The translations under genes were made by a program, and so were the position numbers. Source: Cohnella rhizoplanae (GTDB taxonomy: Bacteria > Bacillota > Bacilli > Paenibacillales > Paenibacillaceae). Taken from it: 64,000 nt of DNA. Shown piece after piece: positions 45,975-52,581 of this stretch. The notes under the pieces are model-generated. The model worked only from the letters and a program-made list of their open reading frames with translations, was not told the origin of the DNA and did not search any database. How positions within the stretch are numbered: the first letter of the stretch is position 1; the number at the start of each line of letters is the position of its first letter. The stretch lies in the NCBI RefSeq assembly GCF_948329515.1, contig NZ_CAOJCN010000017.1, forward strand, positions 62,001 to 126,000. Direction: 5' to 3'.

Positions 45975-46910
45975 TTATGCTTCGCCGCGATACGCCTGTT
46001 CCAGCTTCGCGAGGTCGAGCTTTTTCATGGGCATAAAGGCCGCTGTCACGCGCTCGATCTGCTCGGGCGTGCCGCTGGCCATCATGTCGTCCATCGCCGC
46101 GGGCGCGATCTGCCATGACAGTCCGAACTTGTCCTTGAGCCAGCCGCACGACTCGGCCTCCGGAACGGCGGACAGCCCGCTCCAGTAGGCGTCGATCTGC
46201 TCCTGCGTGTCGCAGCGAACGAGCAGGGAGATCGCTTCGTTGAACCCGAAGCCATGGTTGTGCGCGCTGTCCATCGCAGTCAGCCATGTATTTTCCAGCA
46301 TGAAATCGGAGAACATGACCGTGCCCTCCCGATCAGGCGCCATGCCGGGACCGTAGCGGTGCAGCTGGCCGGGACGCGAACGCTCGAATACGGACAGGTA
46401 CAGCTCGCGCGCTTCCTCCGCTCGGCCGGCATTGTCCCCGGTGAACATGAGGGAGGGGATGATCGTCGGCCGCGGCTCTCCTTCCGGATTCGTCAGCATG
46501 AGCTGCCACGTGACGCCATACTTGTCCCGGATCCAGCCGAACCGCTCGCTGAACGGATACTCGCCTAGCGGCATCAATGCGGTGCCGTGCTCGGCCAGCT
46601 TGTCCCATGTCTCGTCCAGCAACTCGCGCGCGCGGCTCTCCCGCGACGGATCGAAGTTCACAATAAACGATACGGACGGGTTGAACTTGAACAGGGGACC
46701 TGCGGAGATGGCCATGAACGGACAGCCCCAGATCGTGAACGAGACGAGCTCGGCGTCGCCGGAGGGCGTGTCGCGCAGCGTCGTCGCGCTCGTGATGCGG
46801 GAGTCGGGGAATACGGAACTATAAAACGTAGCGGCTTCCTTGGCTTCTTTGTCGTACCACAGATGCGGGATGATCCGGGGACCGGACGAGCCGGCGGTAG
46901 CGTCATTCAT
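45975..46910 (-). CDS. Tandem PhnB-like VOC-fold protein
   Basis: A 311-residue cytoplasmic protein with two PhnB-like (3-demethylubiquinone methyltransferase-type) VOC domains. The first is about 12-140 (IIPHLWYDKEAKEAATFYSS, WGCPFMAISAGP, RFGWIRDKYGVTWQLM) and the second about 147-285 (IIPSLMFTGD, FNEAISLLVRC, CGWLKDKFGLSWQI). Such proteins are common in soil bacteria; their activity is usually unknown, though the fold is shared with glyoxalases and antibiotic-resistance proteins. AAGGAGG lies about eight bases before the ATG. The duplicated layout is normal for this length. Confidence 0.88.
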   Translation of the reverse strand: MNDATAGSSGPRIIPHLWYDKEAKEAATFYSSVFPDSRITSATTLRDTPSGDAELVSFTIWGCPFMAISAGPLFKFNPSVSFIVNFDPSRESRARELLDETWDKLAEHGTALMPLGEYPFSERFGWIRDKYGVTWQLMLTNPEGEPRPTIIPSLMFTGDNAGRAEEARELYLSVFERSRPGQLHRYGPGMAPDREGTVMFSDFMLENTWLTAMDSAHNHGFGFNEAISLLVRCDTQEQIDAYWSGLSAVPEAESCGWLKDKFGLSWQIAPAAMDDMMASGTPEQIERVTAAFMPMKKLDLAKLEQAYRGEA

Positions 46911-47127
46911 AACGGCAGCCTCCTTTTTGCTTCCATTTTAACATGGAACGGCATGTCGGCATTTCTCATGGATTGCTGTGTTAAAGAACTGCAGGACCCA
47001 CGGCCGCCGTCCAATAGTATCAATAGTGTGCCTATAACACATCAATGTGCGTACTTCCGCGAATATCGTGTATGCCGTATATTGCGAATATACAAACCAA
47101 AGGTAACCCATCAAAGGAGAGAATGAT

Positions 47128-48210
47128 ATGACGAACATGAATGGGACGAATGCGTATGGGACGGATGCGAGTGGGACGGATGCAAAAGGGACGATGAGAG
47201 CCGTGGGGTTGTACGAATACCTGCCGATCGAGCATCCGGAGAGCCTCGTCGACGTGGAGGTGGAGAAGCCGGCGCCGACGGGGCGGGATCTGCTCGTGAA
47301 GGTGCGCGCGATCTCGGTGAACCCCGTGGACTACAAGGTTCGCTCGCCCAAGACCCGCGTGGAGAGCGCGCCGCGCATCCTTGGCTGGGACGTTGCGGGC
47401 GTGGTGGAGCAGGTCGGGCCCGAAGCGGAGCTGTTCCAGCCGGGCGACGAAGTCTACTACGCCGGCAGCATCACGCGGCCGGGCGGCAACAGCGAGTACC
47501 ACTTGGTCGACGAGAGGATCGTCGGCGCGAAGCCGGCATCGCTGGACTTCGCGCAGGCGGCCGCGCTGCCGCTGACGACGATCACGGCTTGGGAGAGCCT
47601 ATACGACCGGCTGGGCATATCCCGGGATCCGGCCGCCAACGCCGGCAAGACGATCCTCATCATCGGTGCGGCGGGCGGCGTCGGATCGATCGCGACGCAG
47701 CTGGCCAAGCATGCGGGGCTGACCGTCGTCGGCACGGCCTCCCGTCCCGAATCGGCCGCATGGGCCCGTGAGCTCGGCGCCGACCGGGTGATCGACCACT
47801 TCGAAGCGTTCGTGCCGCAGCTGAAGAACGTGGGGTACGACCAGGTCGCTTATATCCTCTGCCTCAACGGCACGGAGAAGCACTGGGCGAACATGGCGGA
47901 GGCGATCGCGCCGCAGGGCAAGATCTGCTCGATCGTTGAGACGGACGAGCCGCTCAATCTGACGCTGCTCAAGAACAAGAGCGCGACCTTCGTATGGGAA
48001 TTTATGTTCACCCGGTCGACGTACGGGACGCCGGACATGATCGAGCAGCATCGGCTGCTGAACGAAGTCGCGCGGCTGGTGGACGCGGGGGCGATCCGGA
48101 CGACCGCGAGCGAGACGCTCTCACCGATCCATGCGGACAATCTGCGCAAGGCGCACGCCATGCTGGAGACGGGCCGCACGGTAGGCAAGGTGGTGCTCGA
48201 AGGATTTTAA
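47128..48210 (+). CDS. Zinc-type alcohol dehydrogenase-like / quinone oxidoreductase (MDR family)
   Basis: A 360-residue medium-chain reductase. The N-terminal GroES-like domain has VNPVDYKVRSPK and LGWDVAGVVEQVG; the cofactor domain has GAAGGVGSIATQLAKHAGL, the NADPH-binding AxxGxxG-type loop. Catalytic zinc ligands are not evident, so it is the zinc-free quinone-oxidoreductase-like branch (YhdH/YogA type). Residues 5-22 are a repeat (GTNAYGTDASGTDAKGT) inserted before the usual MRAVGLYEY start. AAAGGAGAG lies eight bases before the first ATG, supporting translation of the repeat. An HxlR regulator follows 69 bases downstream, a frequent pairing for electrophile-responsive reductases. Confidence 0.88.
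   Translation: MTNMNGTNAYGTDASGTDAKGTMRAVGLYEYLPIEHPESLVDVEVEKPAPTGRDLLVKVRAISVNPVDYKVRSPKTRVESAPRILGWDVAGVVEQVGPEAELFQPGDEVYYAGSITRPGGNSEYHLVDERIVGAKPASLDFAQAAALPLTTITAWESLYDRLGISRDPAANAGKTILIIGAAGGVGSIATQLAKHAGLTVVGTASRPESAAWARELGADRVIDHFEAFVPQLKNVGYDQVAYILCLNGTEKHWANMAEAIAPQGKICSIVETDEPLNLTLLKNKSATFVWEFMFTRSTYGTPDMIEQHRLLNEVARLVDAGAIRTTASETLSPIHADNLRKAHAMLETGRTVGKVVLEGF
47143..47196 (+). repeat. In-frame 15-bp tandem repeat in the MDR gene leader
   Basis: Copies begin at 47143, 47158, 47173 and 47188 with the unit GGGACGGATGCGAGT. They encode Gly-Thr-Asp-Ala-x five-residue units between the start codon and the conserved fold. The last copy is partial. Confidence 0.9.
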
Positions 48211-48279
48211 TCGACGCGCGTAAATGCTAGTATCAGGAGAAGGGTAGGTATAAGAACGGTACGAAGGAGCTGAGCGCGC

Positions 48280-48660
48280 GTGCGAGACCGCAAGAGCGGA
48301 TACGGATTTTGCCCGGACGAAGAGGGCTGCCCGGTCGAATTCACGCTGGACGTGATCGGCGGCAAGTGGAAGGGCGTGCTCCTCTATCATCTGATGGAAG
48401 GTCCCAAGCGCTTTAATGAATTTCGCAGGATCTGTCCGACCATCACCCAGCGGATGCTCACGCTGCAGCTCAGAGAGCTGGAGGAAGACGGCGTCGTGCA
48501 CCGGGAAGTCTACAATCAGGTCCCGCCCAAGGTGGAGTATTCGCTGACGGCGTTCGGGCGGACCTTGATCCCGATCATCGCGGCGATGCGGGATTGGGGC
48601 GAGAGCTTCAAGCGGACGGTCCGGGATCCGATGGAACGGACGGACGCGCTGGACGGTTAA
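48280..48660 (+). CDS. HxlR-family winged-helix regulator
   Basis: A 126-residue MarR-like dimeric repressor or activator. CPVEFTLDVIGGKWKGVLLYHL is the family start, GPKRFNEFRRICPTITQRML the recognition helix region, and the wing is VVHREVYNQVPPKVEYSLT. Cys11 and Cys17 precede the first helix; Cys residues here are redox or electrophile sensors in YodB/HypR relatives. The GTG start at 48280 has AAGGAG ten bases upstream. It likely controls the quinone-oxidoreductase gene just upstream, perhaps in response to quinones or aldehydes (inference). Confidence 0.9.
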   Translation: MRDRKSGYGFCPDEEGCPVEFTLDVIGGKWKGVLLYHLMEGPKRFNEFRRICPTITQRMLTLQLRELEEDGVVHREVYNQVPPKVEYSLTAFGRTLIPIIAAMRDWGESFKRTVRDPMERTDALDG

Positions 48661-48695
48661 TCCGTCGGCATCGGAGTAGGCGCGCGAGGCGGCAG

Positions 48696-48740
48696 ACCAA
48701 AGGCCGGATAGGCAGCTTAGCTGCCAGTCCGGCCTTTGGT
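48696..48740. terminator. Hairpin terminator after the HxlR gene
   Basis: ACCAAAGGCCGGA at 48696-48708 pairs with TCCGGCCTTTGGT at 48728-48740, and GGCAGC/GCTGCC form the inner stem. It lacks a long T tract but separates the HxlR gene from the convergent YjfB gene. Confidence 0.7.
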
Positions 48741-48807
48741 TCATGAACCCGTTATTTAGCCGCATATCGCATCCCGGTATTCACGCATCCGGGGCGTTAT
48801 GCACGGC

Positions 48808-48984
48808 TCAGACCCGTACGTCGATACTGCCGCCAAGATGCGGCTGCGCGGCATGCTGCGCCATCTGCACGAGCGCTTGGCCGTTCTGCCGGGCGCTGTC
48901 GAGCGCCTTGCCGATGACGGCGATGCCAACCTGCTGCCGCAGATCGTTCATGGCCATTCCGGTTGAGATGGCTGCAATATCCAT
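48808..48984 (-). CDS. YjfB-family putative motility protein (58 residues)
   Basis: A short gene in the reverse strand. The product begins MDIAAISTGMAMNDLRQQVG, continues with IAVIGKALDSARQNGQALVQ and ends in HLGGSIDVRV. This matches the YjfB family: a helical start with MDIAxxS, a central helix with conserved Gln/Ala and a C-terminal GxxIDxxV block. The family name comes from loose association with motility genes; function is unknown. AAAGGAGGT lies seven bases before the ATG at 48984, an excellent site that decides this start over the ATG at 48991, which opens another frame. No flagellar gene lies nearby. Confidence 0.82.
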   Translation of the reverse strand: MDIAAISTGMAMNDLRQQVGIAVIGKALDSARQNGQALVQMAQHAAQPHLGGSIDVRV

Positions 48985-49048
48985 TATCCATACCTCCTTT
49001 TCAACTCCTATATCGGATGCTGCGCGCCCGTATGTGAGTCCTGCTGTG

Positions 49049-49825
49049 TTAGCCGTGCGGCTTAACGGCCACGATGCGCAGCCGGCTCGTATCGATGATC
49101 CATCGGCCGTCCCGGTATAGGCGCGGCCTGACCGCGGCTTCCACTGCGTCGTAGATCGAGGCGCGGTCCGCGGCGTCGACGTCCGCGAAGAAATAGCCTG
49201 CGAATCCGTCTAGCCATGCCCGGATCCCCGCATCGTTCTTGAGCGGCGATGGATTGTCGAAGTGCTGGGCGTACGCGACGCGGAAGCCGGTCCGCTCCAG
49301 CAGGCCGGCGTATTCGCCGATGGTGGGCAAATACCAGGGGATGCGCCCCTCAGGCGCGTAGCCATGCGCGGTCAACGCCTGCGCGATCACGTCGGTATAC
49401 GCCGCGACGTTGCCGCTGCCCGCGAATTCGGCCGCGAACCGGCCGCCCTCCCGGAGCGCCAGCCATATCGTGCGGGCGGCGGCGTCCGCATCCTTGATCC
49501 AATGCAGCGCGGCGCGGGAAAAGACGGCGTCATAGCGTATCTCTGTCCTGTACCGGCAGGCGTCCGCCGCTTGCAGGTCCAAGCCGGGATGACGCTGTCT
49601 CGCGCGCTCCACCGACTCCGGCGACAGGTCGATCCCTGTCGCGAACGCGCCTGCGGCGGCGATCCGGGCGGTGAGGTCTCCGTTTCCGCAGCCGATGTCC
49701 AGGATGCGCTCGCCGGGGAGCGGCCGGAGCAGGGAGACTATATCGGCTCCGGGATAGGCGGACGCAGCCGGTTCACTCGGCTCGCCCTTCGGATTCGCTT
49801 CCGGAAGGGAAGGATCGTTGTGCAT
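49049..49825 (-). CDS. SAM-dependent class I methyltransferase
   Basis: A 258-residue soluble enzyme. Motif I is ERILDIGCGNGDLTARIA (SAM-binding GxGxG), followed by the acidic loop GIDLSPESVERAR, the motif II region YDAVFSRAALHWIKD and motif III LREGGRFAAEF. The arrangement resembles trans-aconitate 2-methyltransferase-like small-molecule methyltransferases. AAAAGGAGA lies about eight bases before the ATG. It is preceded by a perfect 27-bp palindrome that probably regulates it. It follows the MFS gene on the same strand but the 77-base gap with its own AT-rich promoter suggests separate control. Substrate unknown. Confidence 0.88.
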   Translation of the reverse strand: MHNDPSLPEANPKGEPSEPAASAYPGADIVSLLRPLPGERILDIGCGNGDLTARIAAAGAFATGIDLSPESVERARQRHPGLDLQAADACRYRTEIRYDAVFSRAALHWIKDADAAARTIWLALREGGRFAAEFAGSGNVAAYTDVIAQALTAHGYAPEGRIPWYLPTIGEYAGLLERTGFRVAYAQHFDNPSPLKNDAGIRAWLDGFAGYFFADVDAADRASIYDAVEAAVRPRLYRDGRWIIDTSRLRIVAVKPHG

Positions 49826-49841
49826 CGTCCAGGTCTCCTTT

Positions 49842-49868
49842 TATTATGGATATTATATATCCATAATA
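49842..49868 (-). promoter_or_regulatory. Perfect 27-bp palindromic operator before the methyltransferase gene
   Basis: TATTATGGATAT at 49842-49853 and ATATCCATAATA at 49857-49868 are exact inverted copies around TAT. It is 17 bases upstream of the methyltransferase start codon and overlaps the site where its -10 box should lie. The sequence is AT-rich in a GC-rich genome. It is most likely a dimeric repressor site; no cognate regulator is adjacent. Confidence 0.75.
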
Positions 49869-49902
49869 GTATTGATGGGCGACGCAGTCAACTTCGATAT
49901 TC

Positions 49903-51108
49903 TCATGTGCGGTCGTTCCTGCGGCCCTTTTCCGTAAAGGCGTACAGCAGCGCGAGCAGCGGCAAGGCCGCTCCGATGAGCGAAGCGAGCGCCCATCCGC
50001 CGTGCGCGTACGCCCAACCGCCGAGCGCCGACCCGACGGCCCCGCCGATGAAGAAGATGGACATGAACAGCCCGTTCAGACGTCCGCGCGCCTCGCTGCC
50101 GAGCGCGTAGACGACGCGCTGCCCGAGCACCAGATTGCCGGACACGGCCATATCGAGCGCGATCGCGGACACGAAGAGCACGACGAGCGAAGCGGTGGAG
50201 TGGCCGTGGAAAAAGTAAGGGAGCAGAAACGAAAGGAGGGCGACGCTCATGGCGAGCCAGGTGAGCGTCCGGCTCCAGCCTTTGTCAGCCAGTCGGCCGG
50301 AGATCGGCGCGGCGACCGCGCCGCCGACGCCGACCAGCGCGAACCAGGCGATACCCTGCTGCGACATGCCGTACGCGTCGGCTAGGCGAAGCGGCGCGAC
50401 CGTCCAGAAGAGGCTGAAGGCGCCGAACAAGAAGGCCTGATACAAGGCGCGGCGGCGCAGGGCGGGCGTGCGGGCGAGCAGCGGTCCGAGCGAGCGGACC
50501 AGCCGGCCGTAGGACACGCTGGGCGCCGGCCTCCGCGCGGGCAGCTTGCGAGACAGCAAGATGGCCAGCAGCGCCACGGCTACGGCCGAGGCGACGAATA
50601 CATGACGCCAGCTCCAGATGCCGGCGATGAAGCTCGCGACCGGGCGGGCGAGCATGATGCCGAGCAGCAGCCCGCTCATTACGTTGCCGACCGCGCGGCC
50701 TCGCTCCGCCTCGGAGGATAGCGAGGCCGCATAGGGCACCAGCACCTGCGCGACGACCGATGCCGTCCCGACGAAGAGCGACGCGGTCAGGAACACCTGC
50801 GCGTTCGGCGCGAACGCGGCGGCGATCAGCGCGACGACCGCCGCGGCCAACGCCGCGACCGTCAGGCGGCGATTCTCGACGATGTCGGCCAGCGGCACGA
50901 TGAAGAGCAAGCCCGCCACATAACCGATTTGCGTCAGCGTCACGATCAGGCCTGCGGCCGCGGCGGACAGCCCGGTCGCAGCGCCGATCGGTCCGACCAG
51001 CGTCTGGGCATAATACAGATTCGCCACGATAAGGCCGCATGCCGCCGCCAGCAGGATCGTCAGCCCCCTCGGCAACCCGCTATTCTTCGTTTCCTTTACC
51101 TTTTGCAT
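49903..51108 (-). CDS. MFS exporter (DHA1-type, 12 TM)
   Basis: A 401-residue major facilitator protein. Twelve hydrophobic segments are visible; motif A lies in IVPLADIVENRRLTVAALA after TM2, and the charged loop RKLPARRPAPS divides the halves. The sequence ANLYYAQTLVGPIG in TM1 is typical of YgaY/YbcL-like efflux proteins. The ATG at 51108 is chosen because GGGAG lies eight bases upstream; the longer frame to 51147 overlaps operator sites. It is divergent from a TetR regulator, a classic efflux pump-repressor pair. Substrate unknown. Confidence 0.88.
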   Translation of the reverse strand: MQKVKETKNSGLPRGLTILLAAACGLIVANLYYAQTLVGPIGAATGLSAAAAGLIVTLTQIGYVAGLLFIVPLADIVENRRLTVAALAAAVVALIAAAFAPNAQVFLTASLFVGTASVVAQVLVPYAASLSSEAERGRAVGNVMSGLLLGIMLARPVASFIAGIWSWRHVFVASAVAVALLAILLSRKLPARRPAPSVSYGRLVRSLGPLLARTPALRRRALYQAFLFGAFSLFWTVAPLRLADAYGMSQQGIAWFALVGVGGAVAAPISGRLADKGWSRTLTWLAMSVALLSFLLPYFFHGHSTASLVVLFVSAIALDMAVSGNLVLGQRVVYALGSEARGRLNGLFMSIFFIGGAVGSALGGWAYAHGGWALASLIGAALPLLALLYAFTEKGRRNDRT

Positions 51109-51125
51109 AATGGCAGCTCCCATCC

Positions 51126-51261
51126 GATACGTTCTGTACATTAACAATACTGAACGTACAGTTTATTAATTGATGACCTTATGATATACTGAACGGAGCG
51201 TTTTGTAAATAGCCGTTTTATTTTTCTCGCGGCTGATTTTTTGTATACTGAACGTATTGTA
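51126..51261. promoter_or_regulatory. Cluster of TetR-type operator half-sites between MFS and TetR genes
   Basis: The element ATACTGAACGTA recurs: AATACTGAACGTACAG (51146-51161), ATATACTGAACGGAGCG (51184-51200), GTATACTGAACGTATTGTA (51243-51261), and inverted as GATACGTTCTGTACA (51126-51140). The copies flank both promoters of the divergent pair, so one regulator could control both genes; the TetR protein next door is the candidate. Confidence 0.65.
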
Positions 51262-51302
51262 TTTTATCGTTCAGATTTAAATGGATTCGGGAGCTGAGAG
51301 AG

Positions 51303-51902
51303 ATGAGCGATAACATGCAGGAGCGGGGAAAACGGGGGCGGCCGCGCGATCCGAAGACGCAGCAGGCGATTCTGGCCGCGTCGTACCAACTGCTGCTGGA
51401 GATCGGCTTCGGCGCGGTGACCGTGGAGAAGATCGCGGAGCGAGCGGGCGTGAGCAAGGCCACCATCTACAAATGGTGGCCGAACAAAGCCGCGGTCGTC
51501 ATGGACGGCTTTCTGTCGGCGGCCTCCGCCAGATTGCCGGTGCCCGACACGGGCGACGTATTTGAGGACGTGCTGATTCATGCCGTGAACGTAACCCGCT
51601 TTTTGACCAGCAGCGAAGGGAAGATCATCACGTCGTTGATCGGCGAGGGACAATTCGACCCGGGGGTAGCGGAAGCCTACCGGACGCGATACTTCCAGCC
51701 GCGCCGGCAGGAGGCCAAGGGAATCTTGGACAAAGGCATCCGGCGCGGACAGCTCCAGGATACGCTCGACGTCGGGCTCGGCGTGGACCTGTTGTACGGC
51801 CCCGTGTTCTACCGGTTGCTGGTGACCGGCGAGCCGCTCGACGACGATTATGTGCGCCGGCTCGTGACGAGCGGGTTCGAGGGGATTCGCGCGCAGCGGT
51901 AA
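51303..51902 (+). CDS. TetR/AcrR-family repressor
   Basis: A 199-residue regulator. The N-terminal HTH (about 15-65) has GRPRDPKTQQAILAASYQLL and the recognition helix VEKIAERAGVSKATIYKWWP; the rest is an all-helical ligand and dimer domain. The short basic tail before the HTH (KRGRPRD) is typical for QacR-like proteins. It is divergent from the MFS exporter, and repeated ATACTGAACGTA elements lie in the shared region, so it likely represses the pump and itself until a drug binds. The RBS is weak (GAGAGAG). Confidence 0.9.
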   Translation: MSDNMQERGKRGRPRDPKTQQAILAASYQLLLEIGFGAVTVEKIAERAGVSKATIYKWWPNKAAVVMDGFLSAASARLPVPDTGDVFEDVLIHAVNVTRFLTSSEGKIITSLIGEGQFDPGVAEAYRTRYFQPRRQEAKGILDKGIRRGQLQDTLDVGLGVDLLYGPVFYRLLVTGEPLDDDYVRRLVTSGFEGIRAQR

Positions 51903-51931
51903 CAAGTGCCCGAAAAAGCGCTGCCTGAGAT

Positions 51932-52055
51932 CGGAGGAGCCCAGTAAGAGAGCTGCAAGCGCAAAATTTGAGCTTACAGAGGCGGAGGAGCTCAGCAAGA
52001 GAGCTGCAAGCTCAAAATATGAGCCTACAGGGGCGGAGGAGCCCAGCAAGAGAGC
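51932..52055. repeat. Intergenic tandem repeat array 3, 51-bp unit, about 2.4 copies
   Basis: Copies start at 51932, 51983 and 52034, exactly 51 bp apart; the third stops after about 22 bases. The unit begins CGGAGGAGCCCAGTAAGAGA. Each full unit contains CTGCAAGCTCA and TGAGCTTACAG around an AAAATA-type loop, an 11-bp stem with one or two mismatches. It lies directly behind the TetR gene and before a terminator. Confidence 0.85.
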
Positions 52056-52107
52056 GATCCTTCTGAGCTTCCCAAGGGACAGAACATTTATTTCAAGCGA
52101 GCTTTTT

Positions 52108-52140
52108 GAGCGGTCTCCTGCGATGGAGGCCGCTCTTTTT
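52108..52140 (+). terminator. Rho-independent terminator
   Basis: GAGCGG at 52108-52113 pairs with CCGCTC at 52130-52135, with CTCC/GGAG inside, followed by T5. It ends the TetR transcription unit past the repeat array. Confidence 0.85.
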
Positions 52141-52157
52141 GCGCTTTCAAAGTTCGG

Positions 52158-52393
52158 TCAGTCTTGCTTCCCGCCGGATCCAATATCGATCTCCTCCAGC
52201 CAGCGCCGCACTTCCCGTCCGATGCTTGAGGGTTCTCCTCCAACAGATGGTGGAAGCCCGTCCCGAAGTCGAATATCTTCAGATTACGCAAATGGGTCCG
52301 GCACCACGCCATCTGAGGCGCCCGCACCGTGCAGCCGGATGTCGCGTAGAACAGCAGCTTGGGCATAGGAGACGCCGTGGACCATTCGTTGTT
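52158..52393 (-). pseudogene. Frameshifted C-terminal remnant of a haloalkane-dehalogenase-type hydrolase
   Basis: On the minus strand, MPKLLFYATSGCTVRAPQMA, WCRTHLRNLKIFDFGTGFHH and LLEENPQ match the C-terminal third of haloalkane dehalogenase-like alpha/beta hydrolases, including the catalytic-His region GTGFHH-LxEENP. A frameshift near 52224-52231 moves the rest to another frame, where SIGREVRRWLEEIDIG continues the expected helix and ends at TGA (52158-52160). The nucleophile and acid regions are missing upstream; the sequence there is T-rich and unrelated. It is a decayed fragment, not a working gene. Confidence 0.65.
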
Positions 52394-52420
52394 TTTTTTC
52401 AACATTCCACTAGATACGAC

Positions 52421-52455
52421 TCCCCTATAAATCCCCTATAAAATCCCCCATAGGA
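52421..52455. repeat. Three short direct repeats upstream of the binding-protein operon
   Basis: TCCCCTATAAA, TCCCCTATAAAA and TCCCCCATAGGA follow each other without spacing, a period of 11-12 bp (one helical turn). They lie about 127-161 bases upstream of the binding-protein start. Same-face direct repeats of this kind often bind a regulator; the DeoR protein in the operon is a candidate. Confidence 0.5.
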
Positions 52456-52581
52456 TTTAACAAACATGCCCGGTTCGGATAATCCAGCGTAAATAGTCGC
52501 GAACTACACTCTAGTGGTAGGGAAAACAACAAGAATATAGACATAGTCCACAATAATCCACGCGGGAGTGAAGGGGAAACC

